Source: Bythopirellula goksoeyrii
GTDB lineage: Bacteria; Planctomycetota; Planctomycetia; Pirellulales; Lacipirellulaceae
Direction: 5' to 3'
Length of the DNA stretch: 64,000 nucleotides
NCBI RefSeq assembly: GCF_008065115.1
Contig: NZ_CP042913.1
Location: 6,025,257-6,089,256 of the forward strand
Numbering within the stretch: position 1 is the stretch's first letter; every line of letters starts with the position of its first letter. Position numbers and translations under genes: made by a program. The notes beneath the pieces were generated by a model. That model was given only the letters and a program-made list of their open reading frames with translations, did not search any database and was not told the origin of the DNA. Shown piece by piece: positions 9,609 to 19,412 of this stretch.

Positions 9609-11102
9609 ATGTTGGTCATCATCAGCGATCTGCACCTGACCGATGGCACGAGTGGCACGACCATCTCGGCAGGGGCGTTTCGTTTGCTCGCCGATAGGCT
9701 CTCCGACCTGGCGCTCAGTGCATCACAGCGTCGCGACGGCCACTATAAGCCGATACAGCAGATCGATCTGGTCCTGTTGGGTGATGTGCTTGACGTGATC
9801 CGCTCAACCCAGTGGCTCAATCGTCCAGCTAGACCCTGGGACGATTCCAAGTCGCCCCAGCTTTTCGAAATGGTCTCCAAGATTACGGGTGATATCATCC
9901 GGCAGAATGCAGATTCCCTTCGCGTTTTTCGGCAGCTTGCGGAGGAAGGGGTGCGCGTCCCTTGTTCTCTGGCCAACGGTCGGCCCGCTGCAGGAGAATC
10001 TTTGCAGGTGCCGGTACGCATCCATTATATGGTTGGCAATCACGACTGGCCCTATCATCTGTCGGGTCAAGACTACAATCAACTCCGCCGCGCGATTGCC
10101 TCCCACATGGGGCTGGCCACCTACGCCGATGCCCCGTTTCCACACGAGGTGTGGGAGAGCAACGAATTGGTGCAAGTAATGCGCCGCCACAAGGTCTTCG
10201 CACGTCATGGCGACATCTACGATCCCTTCAACTTCGAAGGAGATCGCGACACGAGCAGCCTGGGAGATGTGATCGTACTCGAATTGCTAAATCGCTTCGG
10301 CAAACAAGTCGAGCAACAACTGGGTAATGACTTGCCGGAAACGGCACTTATGGGACTTCGTGAGATCGATAACATTCGTCCACTGTTGTTGGTTCCGGTG
10401 TGGATTGATGGGCTCTTGGAGCGAAGCTGTCCCCAACCAGCGTATCGCAAAGAAGTGAAACGCATCTGGGATACCCTGGCAGACGAGTTTCTCGAGCATC
10501 CATTCGTCCGCCAGCGAGATACCTGGAGCCCCGTCGACATCGTCGACAAGCTGGAGAAAGCATTAAAATTCAGCCGACGGCTCTCGATGAACTGGGCCAG
10601 TTGGATCGCCCAAGTAGTCTCCGAGTTGAGCGGCTCAAATTCCGCTTCGTATTATTCGCATGCCCTGGCAGAGCAAGATTTTCGCAATCGACGGGCTCGA
10701 CATATTGTCTATGGCCACACGCACGCAGCCGAGGTCGTACCGCTAGATGCGAGTTCTGCCGACGGCTACGTGCTGCATCAAACGTATTTCAATGCCGGCA
10801 CCTGGCGGCGAGTCTATAGCCAAACCCAGTTTGCACCCCGCGAACACGAATTCATGGCCGCCGACACGATGAGCTATTTGGCTTTCTTCCAAGATGACGA
10901 ACGCAGCGGTCGGCCCTATGAAACGTGGAGCGGATCGTTGGGAATTCATCCCCAGGCGCCCAACATGCTGCGCTTCGATCCAGGTCCCGAGCCTATCGCC
11001 AACAGCGAACCCATCTCGACGCCACGTGTTCCCATTCGCGCTCCGCATTTCGCAGTGCCGCTGGCACCGAGTGCAATAGAGCGGATACGAGCAGCGGGAT
11101 AA
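9609..11102 (+). CDS. Calcineurin-like metallophosphoesterase
   Basis: The 497-aa protein carries the full set of metallophosphoesterase motifs: SDLHL (Asp7, His9), LLGDVLD (Asp59), GNHDW (Asn144, His145), ARHGD (about 199-202) and GHTHAAE (369-372), which coordinate two metal ions. A long helical insertion (about residues 210-345) separates the last two motifs. The substrate cannot be read from the sequence; relatives cleave phosphodiesters, UDP-diacylglucosamine or nucleotides. No signal peptide is seen, so it is probably cytoplasmic. It stands alone between the DeoR gene and the convergent esterase gene. Confidence 0.85.
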   Translation: MLVIISDLHLTDGTSGTTISAGAFRLLADRLSDLALSASQRRDGHYKPIQQIDLVLLGDVLDVIRSTQWLNRPARPWDDSKSPQLFEMVSKITGDIIRQNADSLRVFRQLAEEGVRVPCSLANGRPAAGESLQVPVRIHYMVGNHDWPYHLSGQDYNQLRRAIASHMGLATYADAPFPHEVWESNELVQVMRRHKVFARHGDIYDPFNFEGDRDTSSLGDVIVLELLNRFGKQVEQQLGNDLPETALMGLREIDNIRPLLLVPVWIDGLLERSCPQPAYRKEVKRIWDTLADEFLEHPFVRQRDTWSPVDIVDKLEKALKFSRRLSMNWASWIAQVVSELSGSNSASYYSHALAEQDFRNRRARHIVYGHTHAAEVVPLDASSADGYVLHQTYFNAGTWRRVYSQTQFAPREHEFMAADTMSYLAFFQDDERSGRPYETWSGSLGIHPQAPNMLRFDPGPEPIANSEPISTPRVPIRAPHFAVPLAPSAIERIRAAG

Positions 11103-11170
11103 GACATTGTGTTTCGGACCACCTTTCTCGTAGGCCATAAACAAGCCGTGCGCAGTTTCGGCGAATTCTC

Positions 11171-12124
11171 TTACTCGATCAATCCGCGACTCTGCAGCCA
11201 GTTCCCCAATAAATTCGGCCATTCGACGACAGGTTTATCTTTCCGCCGCATTCCAAATCCATGGCCACCTTCGTCGAAAACGTGCAACTCGGCAGGGACC
11301 TTGTGTTTCACTAGCGCACGATAAAACCGTAGGCTGTTTTCCACCGGCACACCTCCATCGTCTGTAGCGTGTACGAGAAACGTCGGCGGCGTGTCGTCGG
11401 TGACTTGCAGATCGTTCGACATCAGCTCCACCATCTCCGTTGTAGGCTGATCGCCTAGCAGATTCTTTCGCGAACCGCCGTGCGTGATATCCGAATCCAA
11501 CGAAATCACCGGATAGATAAGCATCAAGAAGTCAGGGCGGCACGACTGCTGATCAATAGCATCCTCAGCGCTAGCGTCCCCGCCGTCGAAGTGTGTTCCT
11601 ACCGATGAGGCCAAATGCCCCCCGGCAGAGAACCCCATGACTCCAATGCGATCTGTATTGTATCCAAATTCGCTTGCGTTTTCGCGAACTATCCGCACGG
11701 CACGTTGAACATCGCTCAAGGGCACCGGATGCTGGTGCGGCCCGCCACCGTGGCGATACTTCAAGACGAACGCGGTGACTCCCCGTTTGGCAAACCACTG
11801 GGCGACTTCCGTCCCTTCCTTGTCGAAGGCAAGTCCGCCATACCCGCCACCAGGGCAGATGATGACCGCAGTTTCGCCTTTTTCCTTGGTGCTGGCAGGA
11901 AACACGGTTAGCGTAGGAACCTTGACGCGGGTGACCCAACTATTTGGAACGCCCGGTTCGCCACGTTCTTCGCTTAGTTCGACGTCAGTGATATCTTCTG
12001 ATCCAGGAGCAATGCCGTTCCACAAGTCAATGACTTGTTGCGTGGCGACTTCCTGGCCGTTCGTAAATGATGTAGTCATAGCGAACAAGAGAATAGGGTA
12101 AAGATAAAATGATAAACGAGACAT
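11171..12124 (-). CDS. Secreted alpha/beta-hydrolase, acetyl-esterase type
   Basis: The product starts with a signal peptide (MSRLSFYLYPILLFAMTTSF, cut near NGQ-EV). It then shows an alpha/beta-hydrolase fold: ICPGGGYGGLAFDKEG forms the oxyanion-hole region, GVMGFSAGGHLASS holds the nucleophile serine (GxSxG), and HATDDGGVPVENSLRFY and FDEGGHGFG carry the acid and the histidine. Similar planctomycete proteins are annotated as xylan or carbohydrate esterases. I start at 12124, where the signal peptide begins; the longer frame to 12232 overlaps rsmD. It would act outside the cytoplasmic membrane, perhaps removing acetyl groups from polysaccharide. Confidence 0.85.
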   Translation of the reverse strand: MSRLSFYLYPILLFAMTTSFTNGQEVATQQVIDLWNGIAPGSEDITDVELSEERGEPGVPNSWVTRVKVPTLTVFPASTKEKGETAVIICPGGGYGGLAFDKEGTEVAQWFAKRGVTAFVLKYRHGGGPHQHPVPLSDVQRAVRIVRENASEFGYNTDRIGVMGFSAGGHLASSVGTHFDGGDASAEDAIDQQSCRPDFLMLIYPVISLDSDITHGGSRKNLLGDQPTTEMVELMSNDLQVTDDTPPTFLVHATDDGGVPVENSLRFYRALVKHKVPAELHVFDEGGHGFGMRRKDKPVVEWPNLLGNWLQSRGLIE

Positions 12125-12152
12125 AGCGATTCCTTCTGATGAGAAACAAGGA

Positions 12153-12869
12153 TTATTTCCGCCAAACACCAACCACAGCCGGTGGATACGACCGCACGAG
12201 CCAACTTTCTTCTTCACGACTGTCAGACACACCTCCGCGCAGCAAGTTGAAGTCGAACGTCGTGTCCGCTTCTACCACAAAGATACTCTCTGCCGGTGCG
12301 TGGTCGAGTACCCTTTCGATGAGATCCAACATTTCCGCTTGCCGTTCGCCGTAAAAGGAATAGGGAGGACTGCAGAAGACAAGCCAGGGAGGGAGAGAAT
12401 TCGGAATTCGGAATTCGGATTGCGGAGAGGTTTCGGATTCCACACTCCGCATTCCGCACTCCGCATTCGCCAAGTCTCGCTTCGCCCATAAGAAAGCGCT
12501 CGTGACCAAGAGCTGTGCTTTATCGGCCAACCCAAGCATTGCGATGTTTTCTTCGATCACACGGGCCGTGGGAACATGTCGCTCGATAAAGGTCGCACTC
12601 ACCGCACCTCGACTTAACGCCTCCAGCCCGAGTGCCCCCGTGCCAGCAAAGAGATCGATGGCGTGTTTACCAGCGGAGTCGATGCTAATGAGATTGAAGA
12701 TTGCCTCGCGAACCCGATGCTTCATTGGTCGCGTAACTGCGGCCCCCCCTTGCTGGAAGGGTTCATAACGCAACTTACTCCCACGAAGCTTGCCCCCAAT
12801 GATCCGCAGTTCAGTGCTATCAGCGAGGTCTGTTTTCTTCTTGCGTTTGTTTTTCGTCGGTTTGGCCAC
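12153..12869 (-). CDS. rsmD: 16S rRNA (guanine966-N2)-methyltransferase
   Basis: RsmD methylates G966 of 16S rRNA during 30S assembly, using S-adenosylmethionine. Motifs are RIIGGKLRGSKL at the N-terminus, TRPMKHRVREAIFN, the SAM-binding HAIDLFAGTGALGLEALSRG, and the catalytic motif FCSPPYSFY in place of the usual DPPY. Start is the GTG at 12869. The unusual part is a roughly 28-residue insertion just before FCSPPY, encoded by heptamer repeats (12397-12470) and reading like ECGMRSVE and SEFRIPNS. It lies next to motif IV yet keeps the frame open. The Lys-rich N-terminal extension is also longer than in E. coli RsmD. Confidence 0.9.
   Translation of the reverse strand: MAKPTKNKRKKKTDLADSTELRIIGGKLRGSKLRYEPFQQGGAAVTRPMKHRVREAIFNLISIDSAGKHAIDLFAGTGALGLEALSRGAVSATFIERHVPTARVIEENIAMLGLADKAQLLVTSAFLWAKRDLANAECGMRSVESETSPQSEFRIPNSLPPWLVFCSPPYSFYGERQAEMLDLIERVLDHAPAESIFVVEADTTFDFNLLRGGVSDSREEESWLVRSYPPAVVGVWRK
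12397..12470. repeat. Heptamer repeat inserted in frame in rsmD
   Basis: On the plus strand the block begins with three GAATTCG-type heptamers and ends with alternating CTCCGCA/TTCCGCA heptamers, the second half being roughly the inverse complement of the first. Three heptamers make 21 bases, so every frame gives a seven-residue repeat (such as NSEFRIP), which explains why it can sit inside a gene. I recall similar NSEFRIP/ECGMRNA-like peptides in other planctomycete proteins; this is memory, not a search. Confidence 0.75.
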
Positions 12870-12929
12870 AGAGGTGCCTTATAAAGTTGCGGGTGCCAAA
12901 ATACGTACCTATTTGTTAAAAAGATAGGC

Positions 12930-12999
12930 TCTCGCAGAGACGCGGAGATAGCAGAGGTTAAACTACTTCGCCTCTCTGTGCCTCCGCGTCTCTGCGAGA
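12930..12999. repeat. Long inverted repeat between rsmD and the cyclophilin gene
   Basis: TCTCGCAGAGACGCGGAG (12930-12947) pairs perfectly with CTCCGCGTCTCTGCGAGA (12982-12999). Inner bases GCAGAGG and CCTCTCTG extend the pairing. No T-run follows, so a terminator role is uncertain. It looks like a palindromic dispersed element of the kind seen between genes in many genomes. Confidence 0.65.
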
Positions 13000-13064
13000 A
13001 AACTTCCTTCCACAGAGTTCTTACTTGCCACCATTGTGCATTGAATTGCTAGAGGTACTATCCC

Positions 13065-14261
13065 ATGGGACGTTTCTTATTTGTTTTTTGTTGGTTTCTT
13101 CTCGCAAATATAGGCGCAATCCGTCTTGAAGTCGTCACAGCTCAGCAGCCCGTGGCCCAGAACTCGACGGATGCCCTGGTTGCCAGTTTCGAAAAGGCGC
13201 GCAACGAATGGGTCGCACTCTACGGAAAAATCCAAGCCAAGCAGCAAGATAAGGCTGGCAAGTCGGGTGACCAGCTCAAACAGATCGACTCCGAGATTGA
13301 TACCCTGCGGGCCCAGGCCGCTGAGCAACTTGGCGAATTAATAGAAACGGGGTTGGCAGTCTATAAGGCCGATCCCGACGGAAATCCCCAAGTAAAAGAG
13401 ACTTTGATTTCCATGGCCACGTTCCATGTCTTGGGAGACGCCCAGGGCAATGGCGGCGACCAATTCGAACGGGCATTGCCGCTGATTAAGGACTTACTCG
13501 CCGCCGGCGCGGGGGCAGAAGCTCCTCAACTGTGGTTGCTCGGAGCGGTGAGCGCAGTTAGCCTGAACGACTTTAACTTGGCCAAAGAATACTTCGCTCA
13601 GGCCGAAGCCGCCGGGGCCTTTCGCAGTGCACCTCAAAGTGCGTCTCAAGGCCGGTTGATGCAATTGGCCCAAAGTATGCGAGACGGTTTGCCCGACCTG
13701 GAACAGAACTGGCAGATAGAACAACGAATTCGCGAAGCGGAAGGGCTTGCTGATGATCTTCCGCGCGTGCAATTCACCACGAAAGACGGTGATATCGTAA
13801 TCGAGCTTTTCGAAAACGAGGCCCCGCAGGCGGTGGCCAACTTTCTCACACTCGCAAAGAAGGGCTACTACGATGGCGTGCCCTTCCATCGTGTGTTGCC
13901 TGGCTTCATGGCCCAAGGGGGAGATCCCACCGGTTCGGGTAGCGGCGGCCCCGGTTACTCCATCCGCTGCGAGTGCCACGGCGACGACTATCGCAAACAT
14001 TTCCGCGGTAGTCTCAGCATGGCCCACGCAGGGCGGAATACGGGTGGCTCGCAGTTTTTCCTCACTTTTGTCCCCACCAGTTATCTCGATGGTCGCCACA
14101 CGGTTTTCGGCCGCGTGGTCGAAGGCATGGACGTGGCTGCATCCATCAAACGCCGTGACCCCGACAACCCCAGTGGACCGAAGCCAGACAAGATTATCAA
14201 AGCCACGGTCCTCCGCGATCGGGGGCACGAGTACAAGTTTGAGAAGCTGCCGGGGAGGTAG
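13065..14261 (+). CDS. Secreted peptidyl-prolyl cis-trans isomerase (cyclophilin)
   Basis: The 398-aa precursor has a signal peptide (about residues 1-27, ending VTAQQ), a helical middle part of about 190 residues that resembles a TPR-like tether, and a C-terminal cyclophilin domain (about 225-395). The cyclophilin core is recognisable by TKDGDIVIELFENEAPQAV, PFHRVLPGFMAQGGDPTG, FRGSLSMAHAGRNTGGSQFF and YLDGRHTVFGRVVEGMD. It would speed proline isomerisation in proteins outside the cytoplasmic membrane. A GAGG ribosome-binding site lies just upstream of the ATG. It is followed 48 bp later by the OPT transporter, possibly on the same transcript. Confidence 0.9.
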   Translation: MGRFLFVFCWFLLANIGAIRLEVVTAQQPVAQNSTDALVASFEKARNEWVALYGKIQAKQQDKAGKSGDQLKQIDSEIDTLRAQAAEQLGELIETGLAVYKADPDGNPQVKETLISMATFHVLGDAQGNGGDQFERALPLIKDLLAAGAGAEAPQLWLLGAVSAVSLNDFNLAKEYFAQAEAAGAFRSAPQSASQGRLMQLAQSMRDGLPDLEQNWQIEQRIREAEGLADDLPRVQFTTKDGDIVIELFENEAPQAVANFLTLAKKGYYDGVPFHRVLPGFMAQGGDPTGSGSGGPGYSIRCECHGDDYRKHFRGSLSMAHAGRNTGGSQFFLTFVPTSYLDGRHTVFGRVVEGMDVAASIKRRDPDNPSGPKPDKIIKATVLRDRGHEYKFEKLPGR

Positions 14262-14309
14262 TTATTCTTTCATGGACCATGTGTTTCTTTCTCCAACGAA
14301 TTTTTCATT

Positions 14310-16094
14310 TTGAGCGTACCACACGACACACCTCGACAATTAACTATTCGTGCGGCGGTTACCGGAGCGCTCCTGGGAGCAATCCTCGTACCATGCAATG
14401 TCTACTCGGGGTTGAAGATCGGCTGGTCGTTTAATATGTCCATCGCTGCGGCTTTGCTCAGCTGTGGCTTCTGGGGAGTTGCTCGTCGCGGGCTGGGTGA
14501 GCGGCGCATTGCCACCTGGGGGCTACTGGAGAACAACATCAATCAAACTTGCGCCTCGTCCGCAGCCTCGATTATTTCCGCCGGCCTCGTGGCACCGATT
14601 CCGGCGCTCGCGATCCTCACTGGCCAAACACTCACTTGGCCTGTGCTCTCGGTCTGGCTGTTCACGGTCAGTTGTATCGGGGTGCTCGTCGGTCTCGCAC
14701 TTCGCCGACAGATGTTGATCGTCCAGTCACTTCCGTTTCCCTCTGGGATAGCGACTGCCGAAACGGTTCGTGAGATTTATGCTGAAGGTCGCGAAGCAAC
14801 AAATCGCGTACGCTATTTGCTGGGTGCGGGTTTTCTGTCCGGCTTAACCAAACTTTTTGCCGACTTCATCTATCAGCTGCCTCAGATTGGCCCGGTCATT
14901 GGACTGGGGACACTTCGACTGTCGACGCTCACAACACGCAGTCTTGGCTTTGTGCTAGATCCCTCGTTCTTAATGATTGGTTTTGGGGCGATCGTTGGTT
15001 TGCGAGTGGGGTTGTCGCTTGTCGTGGGAGCTTTCGTAGCCTGGGGGATATTGGCTCCGTGGTTGTTTGCCTCGGGACGTGTCCCGCTGCCTGTCGAAGA
15101 TCAAACCGTTTATGGCAACGCGGTAGAGTTCTTGCTCTGGCCCGGCGTGGCCATGATGGTTACCTCGGCTCTGGTCTCGTTCTCGTTCTCACTCCCAGGC
15201 ATCTTTCGCAGCTTGTTGATTCCCAAGTCGGATTCTGAAGAGCTCGTCGATGTCGAAGCGGGGCCCAGTGTGCCCACAAAATTGCTGGTTGTGGGGTTCT
15301 TGCTGGCAACCATCGCAACGACTGTGGCCCAGGTAACCATCTTTGGGATCGAACCCCACATGGGCTTCTTGGCAGTGCTACTCACTTTTATCTTGGCAAT
15401 CGTGGCGGCTCGGGTTTCTGGGGAAACTGGGATTCCTCCGATCGGGGCGCTTGGCAAAGTCACGCAGCTAACCTTCGGATTCATCAATCCCACCAACGTC
15501 ACTGAAAACCTCATGACCGCCAATGTCACCGGAGGTGCAGCCGGGCAGTGTTCCGATTTGCTTCATGACTTGAAAGCGGGACTTCTTCTCGGAGCTTCCA
15601 TACGAGCCCAAGCAGCAGCGCAATTCTTGGGCGTGCTTGTCGGATCAGTAGCGGGCAGTGCTGCCTACTTGGTGCTGATTCCCGATCCCGCGGCAATGCT
15701 CCTCACCAAAGAGTGGCCTGCCCCGGCGGTGGCAACTTGGAAAGCTGTTGCCGAGTTGTTTCGCGATGGCATCGATGCCGCTCCCTCGGGGGCGCTGCTT
15801 GCTTCAATTGTGGGAGCGATCGTGGGAATAGGCTTCTCAATCTTGCAGAAACTGTTGCCAGATAAATACGCTCATTGGTGTCCCAGCGCTGTAAGTCTCG
15901 GGCTCGCATTTGTGATTCCCGCTTTCAATAGTATCTCGCTGTGTCTCGGGGCGATTGCGGCCGCGATCGCAACACGCGTTGCACCGACGTGGTCGCGCAG
16001 GTTTGTGTTGCCGATAGCCGCAGGCTTAGTAGCGGGCGAAAGTCTAGCGGGAGTCGCTAGTGCACTCGCGACTCTACTCTTTTCGTCTTCCTGA
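14310..16094 (+). CDS. OPT-family (oligopeptide/metal chelate) transporter
   Basis: This 594-aa protein has about 14 to 16 hydrophobic segments and clear OPT/YSL family motifs: NVYSGLKIGWSFNMSIAAAL near the N-terminus, ENNINQTCASSAASIISAG, and LPFPSGIATAETVREIYAEG. It is shorter than yeast OPTs and resembles the bacterial branch. Bacterial members take up small peptides or metal chelates with proton symport, but the substrate is not predictable here. The start is a TTG at 14310: there is no in-frame ATG until residue 43, inside the first membrane segment. Confidence 0.88.
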   Translation: MSVPHDTPRQLTIRAAVTGALLGAILVPCNVYSGLKIGWSFNMSIAAALLSCGFWGVARRGLGERRIATWGLLENNINQTCASSAASIISAGLVAPIPALAILTGQTLTWPVLSVWLFTVSCIGVLVGLALRRQMLIVQSLPFPSGIATAETVREIYAEGREATNRVRYLLGAGFLSGLTKLFADFIYQLPQIGPVIGLGTLRLSTLTTRSLGFVLDPSFLMIGFGAIVGLRVGLSLVVGAFVAWGILAPWLFASGRVPLPVEDQTVYGNAVEFLLWPGVAMMVTSALVSFSFSLPGIFRSLLIPKSDSEELVDVEAGPSVPTKLLVVGFLLATIATTVAQVTIFGIEPHMGFLAVLLTFILAIVAARVSGETGIPPIGALGKVTQLTFGFINPTNVTENLMTANVTGGAAGQCSDLLHDLKAGLLLGASIRAQAAAQFLGVLVGSVAGSAAYLVLIPDPAAMLLTKEWPAPAVATWKAVAELFRDGIDAAPSGALLASIVGAIVGIGFSILQKLLPDKYAHWCPSAVSLGLAFVIPAFNSISLCLGAIAAAIATRVAPTWSRRFVLPIAAGLVAGESLAGVASALATLLFSSS

Positions 16095-17369
16095 TGAGAA
16101 GTCTTTTGACCAGTAGATACACCGTCAGGTGCAAAGGTACCCTCTCGAATCGAAAGTCGGCAAGACAAGTCTCGGTAAAGGTGGTCTGAGGCAACTCCAT
16201 TTATGCACTCAATACTGGGGGTCCCAATTGGCAGTGCAGAACTTTGAGTGTTGTGCGCGGGTGCTCCAATGAAATCCTCTGCAACTGCAGACTGCAACGG
16301 TCCCCCGAGAGAGCAATACGCACCGAGATTACTCTCCCAAACGACCAAAGAGTGTCATATCGAGCAAAGAGATGGTTCAAGTTTTCAAAGATCGCGCAGC
16401 CTCTGCTGCAAACCCCTATTATCGCGATTCGAGTGACCAATTTCTATAAGAATGTTTGTGCCAGTAGATCCCGCTTGCCGAGCGGGATACTCAGAGCTTG
16501 TCGGAGTACCAACCCGTAGAACGGGCACTGTGCCTCTTGTGAGTTTCTTGGAAAAGTGCCTAGACATGAAACGACTTGTGACATAGCGATGAGACCCGTT
16601 ACGGGCTGAATGCGGTCGGAGATTTAGCCAGAATTCTTGAGCCACGGGTTGTCACGGAAATACACGGATGGTTAAGCAGCGTGTAGTTTCATCAGTAGAG
16701 GAGAGAGTCGTTGGCGGTGAAGGTCTGCGACCCGGCACACAGTCGCCTGTTTGGCGAATCGAGTTAGAATGTTTTACGGCCTCTATGTTTCTGGCGGAGT
16801 CTTCAATTACACTGTCGACCTTGCCTTCATTGTTCCCGCAGGTCGAAATCGAACTTCAGTTATTGACAGCGGTTAGGAACACCACTCGGAGATGCGGCAC
16901 GCTCGAGACTGTCGAGGATTGTGCACCCGCTGACTCGAAGAAGTCTGCGTATCTGTATGAGGTGTCTGCGCGGAAGACAGACCTCTGCGACTTATTTAAG
17001 AGCGTATTCCGCTTCGGCTGGTTAACCTTCGCTTAGTTCGAGATCCGACAATTTGCAATCGGTGGCGTGTCCGCTGCTGCGTTTGCCGTATAGTCGTGAA
17101 CAGCTTGACCACGCGCTGCACTTGGTGAACTAGCCGGGTTCGAAGAAGTTGGAGACAAAACGTAGGGTCGTAACGATTATGCGGAGTACTGATGGCCTTT
17201 CGATGTATGACCTCTCTCTCTACGTTTCAGCAAATAACGCAAGCTGTGTATAATTGGGGTCTATATAGGCTCGTTTCCAAAATGCGACTGCATTTTGCTT
17301 ATCCCCAAAAATAGTCATGCGTGCTGTCTACTAACTTCTCCCGATCTTTGTAGATTCAATTTGAAGACG
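16095..17369. other. 1.3-kb stretch without a convincing gene
   Basis: Several short open frames exist here but none has a ribosome-binding site, recognisable motif or consistent codon use. A hairpin ATCCCGCT-tgccg-AGCGGGAT (16468-16488) is present without a strong T-run. The stretch may be decayed sequence between the OPT gene and the glycosylation pair; I can assign nothing in it. Confidence 0.5.
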
Positions 17370-19412
17370 ATGAATCGAAAGCAAACAATACTTGGAATTG
17401 CTATCATTCTCGCGGCGACTTGCGTAATCTACTATCCTTCGCTGCACGGTGAATTCATCCTCGATGACGACGACTACATCACAGAAAATGAATTCATCAA
17501 GGCTTCGGATGGGCTCTCCAGTTTCTGGTTTAGCACAGAGCCGGTCGACTACTACCCGATCAGCAATTCCTCGCTCTGGTTTCAATGGCGACTGTGGGGG
17601 GATACGCCAACGGGATACCATGTTGTCAACCTGGGCCTGCATATTGTTTCGGTTTTACTCCTGTGGAGAGTGCTGATCAGGCTATCAGTACCCTGGGCCT
17701 ATTTTGCAGCCCTGCTGTTTGCCGTGCATCCTGTAAATGTTGAGACCGCTGCCTGGATTTCCCAGCACAAAGGGCTCTTGGCTCTGGTGTTTATGCTACT
17801 CTCGATACTTTGCTTCCTCAGAACCATTCCTCCGGAGCCCTCTGATCGGCTTGTGTTTTTCAGACAAGGCACAGGGCTTTGGTATGCGCTGGCCATTTTC
17901 TTCTTCGTGTTGGCATCGTTCAGCAAAGGCTCCGCAGTCATATTGCCCGCACTATTGGTGCTACTCACTTGGTGGAAACGCAAGATTTCGTACTGGGACC
18001 TAGCCGCTACCGTCCCGTTCTTTGTTATTGGGGCCATTGCCACTAAAATACATACTTGGTTTCAGTTGCAAAGTCCCGAGATTGCCCTATTACCCGAAAG
18101 CAATTTACAGAGGCTCCTTTGTGCGGGCACAACGGTTTGGTTTTACTTGTACAAAGCACTGTGGCCCCTGAAATTGCAGTTCGTCTATTCACGCTGGGAA
18201 ATTGACGAGTCGCAACTGATGTGGTGGATACCGCTTATCGCGTGTGTTGCCACAACGTTCATGCTGTGGTGGTATCGCAATCGTTGGGCACGTGTTTGGT
18301 GGGTTGCTTGGTGTTGGTTTGGTATCGCTCTAGTCCCCGTGATGAGCTTTGCCGACATTGGCTACATGCGATTTTCGCTGGTAGCAGATCACTACCAGCA
18401 CATCGCTATCATTTCGGTTGTTGCACTAGTGGCTGGGTATTGGCATGGGGCTTACCAATTATTGCCTCGGATCGCCATGCCCGCGGCATGCGTGATTGTG
18501 CTTGCGCTGAGTTTCCTAAGCTGGAAACAAGCTTCGCTCTATGAAACTGCAGAAGCTCTGTATTCGCATACCTTGGCAGCGAATCCCGGCTGCTGGCTTG
18601 CCCATAACAACCTTGGCGTTGCTTTGGCAGAGCATGGCGAGTTGGAAGAAGCGATTGAGCATCACCAACAAGCCATTCGCATCGAGCCCGAGAACCCACG
18701 GGGACACAACAACCTTGGAGTGACTCTCCGGCAGATGGACCGAGTAGAAGAAGCACTTGTGCACTATAAAATTGCGTTGGAGTATCGGCCTGACTATGCG
18801 AATGCCCATGTCAACATGGGAGTCGCGTTACGCAAACTAGGACGCACCGAAGAAGCTGTTGAGCATTACAAGCTGGCGGTTAAACTGCTGCCGAACTCAG
18901 CCGCGGCCCACTTTAATTTAGCGAACGCATTACGAGAGCTGGAACAACTTCAGTTGGCAGCTGAACATTATCGACTGGCGATCTCACTCGACGAAACCAA
19001 CGCTTATGCACACTGTAGCTTGGGAGATATCCTCGCTGAAACTGGCCAGTTGCAGGAAGCGAAGCAGCATCTTAAGCGATCTATAGAACTCAAGCCCGAT
19101 TACGCCATCGCACTCAACTCCTTGTCGTGGCTCTATGCAACGGCTGAGAATTCCAGCTCAGACGAAACTGCGAATGCGATCAAATTGGCGGAGAAAGCAG
19201 TCGCCTTATCAGAGGGTAAGATACCAACCATTCTAGATACATTGGCGACAGCCTATTATGCAGCAAACATGACTACAGAAGCTCTCGCGACTCAAGAACG
19301 CGCGATTGCCTCTGCACGCGAAAGTGGTGCTGAATCAATTGTTTTGGAATTCGAAGAAAAGTACGAGCGCTGGCTGAAGGCAGCTAATCGTATCGAGGAG
19401 ACCCACCCATGA
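17370..19412 (+). CDS. TMTC-like membrane protein with C-terminal TPR repeats
   Basis: The 680-aa protein starts at the ATG at 17370 (MNRKQTILG), directly followed by the first membrane segment. About ten hydrophobic segments follow. An early luminal loop has FILDDDDYITENEF, the acidic motif of GT-C type glycosyltransferases such as TMTC proteins, and AVHPVNVETAAWISQHKG comes after. The last 220 residues hold about six TPR units (for example NNLGVALAEHGELEEAIEHH). TMTC proteins transfer mannose from a lipid carrier to proteins. The next gene overlaps by 4 bp and encodes a likely lipid-phosphate glycosyltransferase, which would supply the donor. The enzyme role is inferred. Confidence 0.8.
   Translation: MNRKQTILGIAIILAATCVIYYPSLHGEFILDDDDYITENEFIKASDGLSSFWFSTEPVDYYPISNSSLWFQWRLWGDTPTGYHVVNLGLHIVSVLLLWRVLIRLSVPWAYFAALLFAVHPVNVETAAWISQHKGLLALVFMLLSILCFLRTIPPEPSDRLVFFRQGTGLWYALAIFFFVLASFSKGSAVILPALLVLLTWWKRKISYWDLAATVPFFVIGAIATKIHTWFQLQSPEIALLPESNLQRLLCAGTTVWFYLYKALWPLKLQFVYSRWEIDESQLMWWIPLIACVATTFMLWWYRNRWARVWWVAWCWFGIALVPVMSFADIGYMRFSLVADHYQHIAIISVVALVAGYWHGAYQLLPRIAMPAACVIVLALSFLSWKQASLYETAEALYSHTLAANPGCWLAHNNLGVALAEHGELEEAIEHHQQAIRIEPENPRGHNNLGVTLRQMDRVEEALVHYKIALEYRPDYANAHVNMGVALRKLGRTEEAVEHYKLAVKLLPNSAAAHFNLANALRELEQLQLAAEHYRLAISLDETNAYAHCSLGDILAETGQLQEAKQHLKRSIELKPDYAIALNSLSWLYATAENSSSDETANAIKLAEKAVALSEGKIPTILDTLATAYYAANMTTEALATQERAIASARESGAESIVLEFEEKYERWLKAANRIEETHP

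Noticed and set aside
13494-14228. Long minus-strand frame opposite the cyclophilin gene
   Set aside because: The plus strand carries clear cyclophilin motifs; the antisense frame is a codon-bias shadow.
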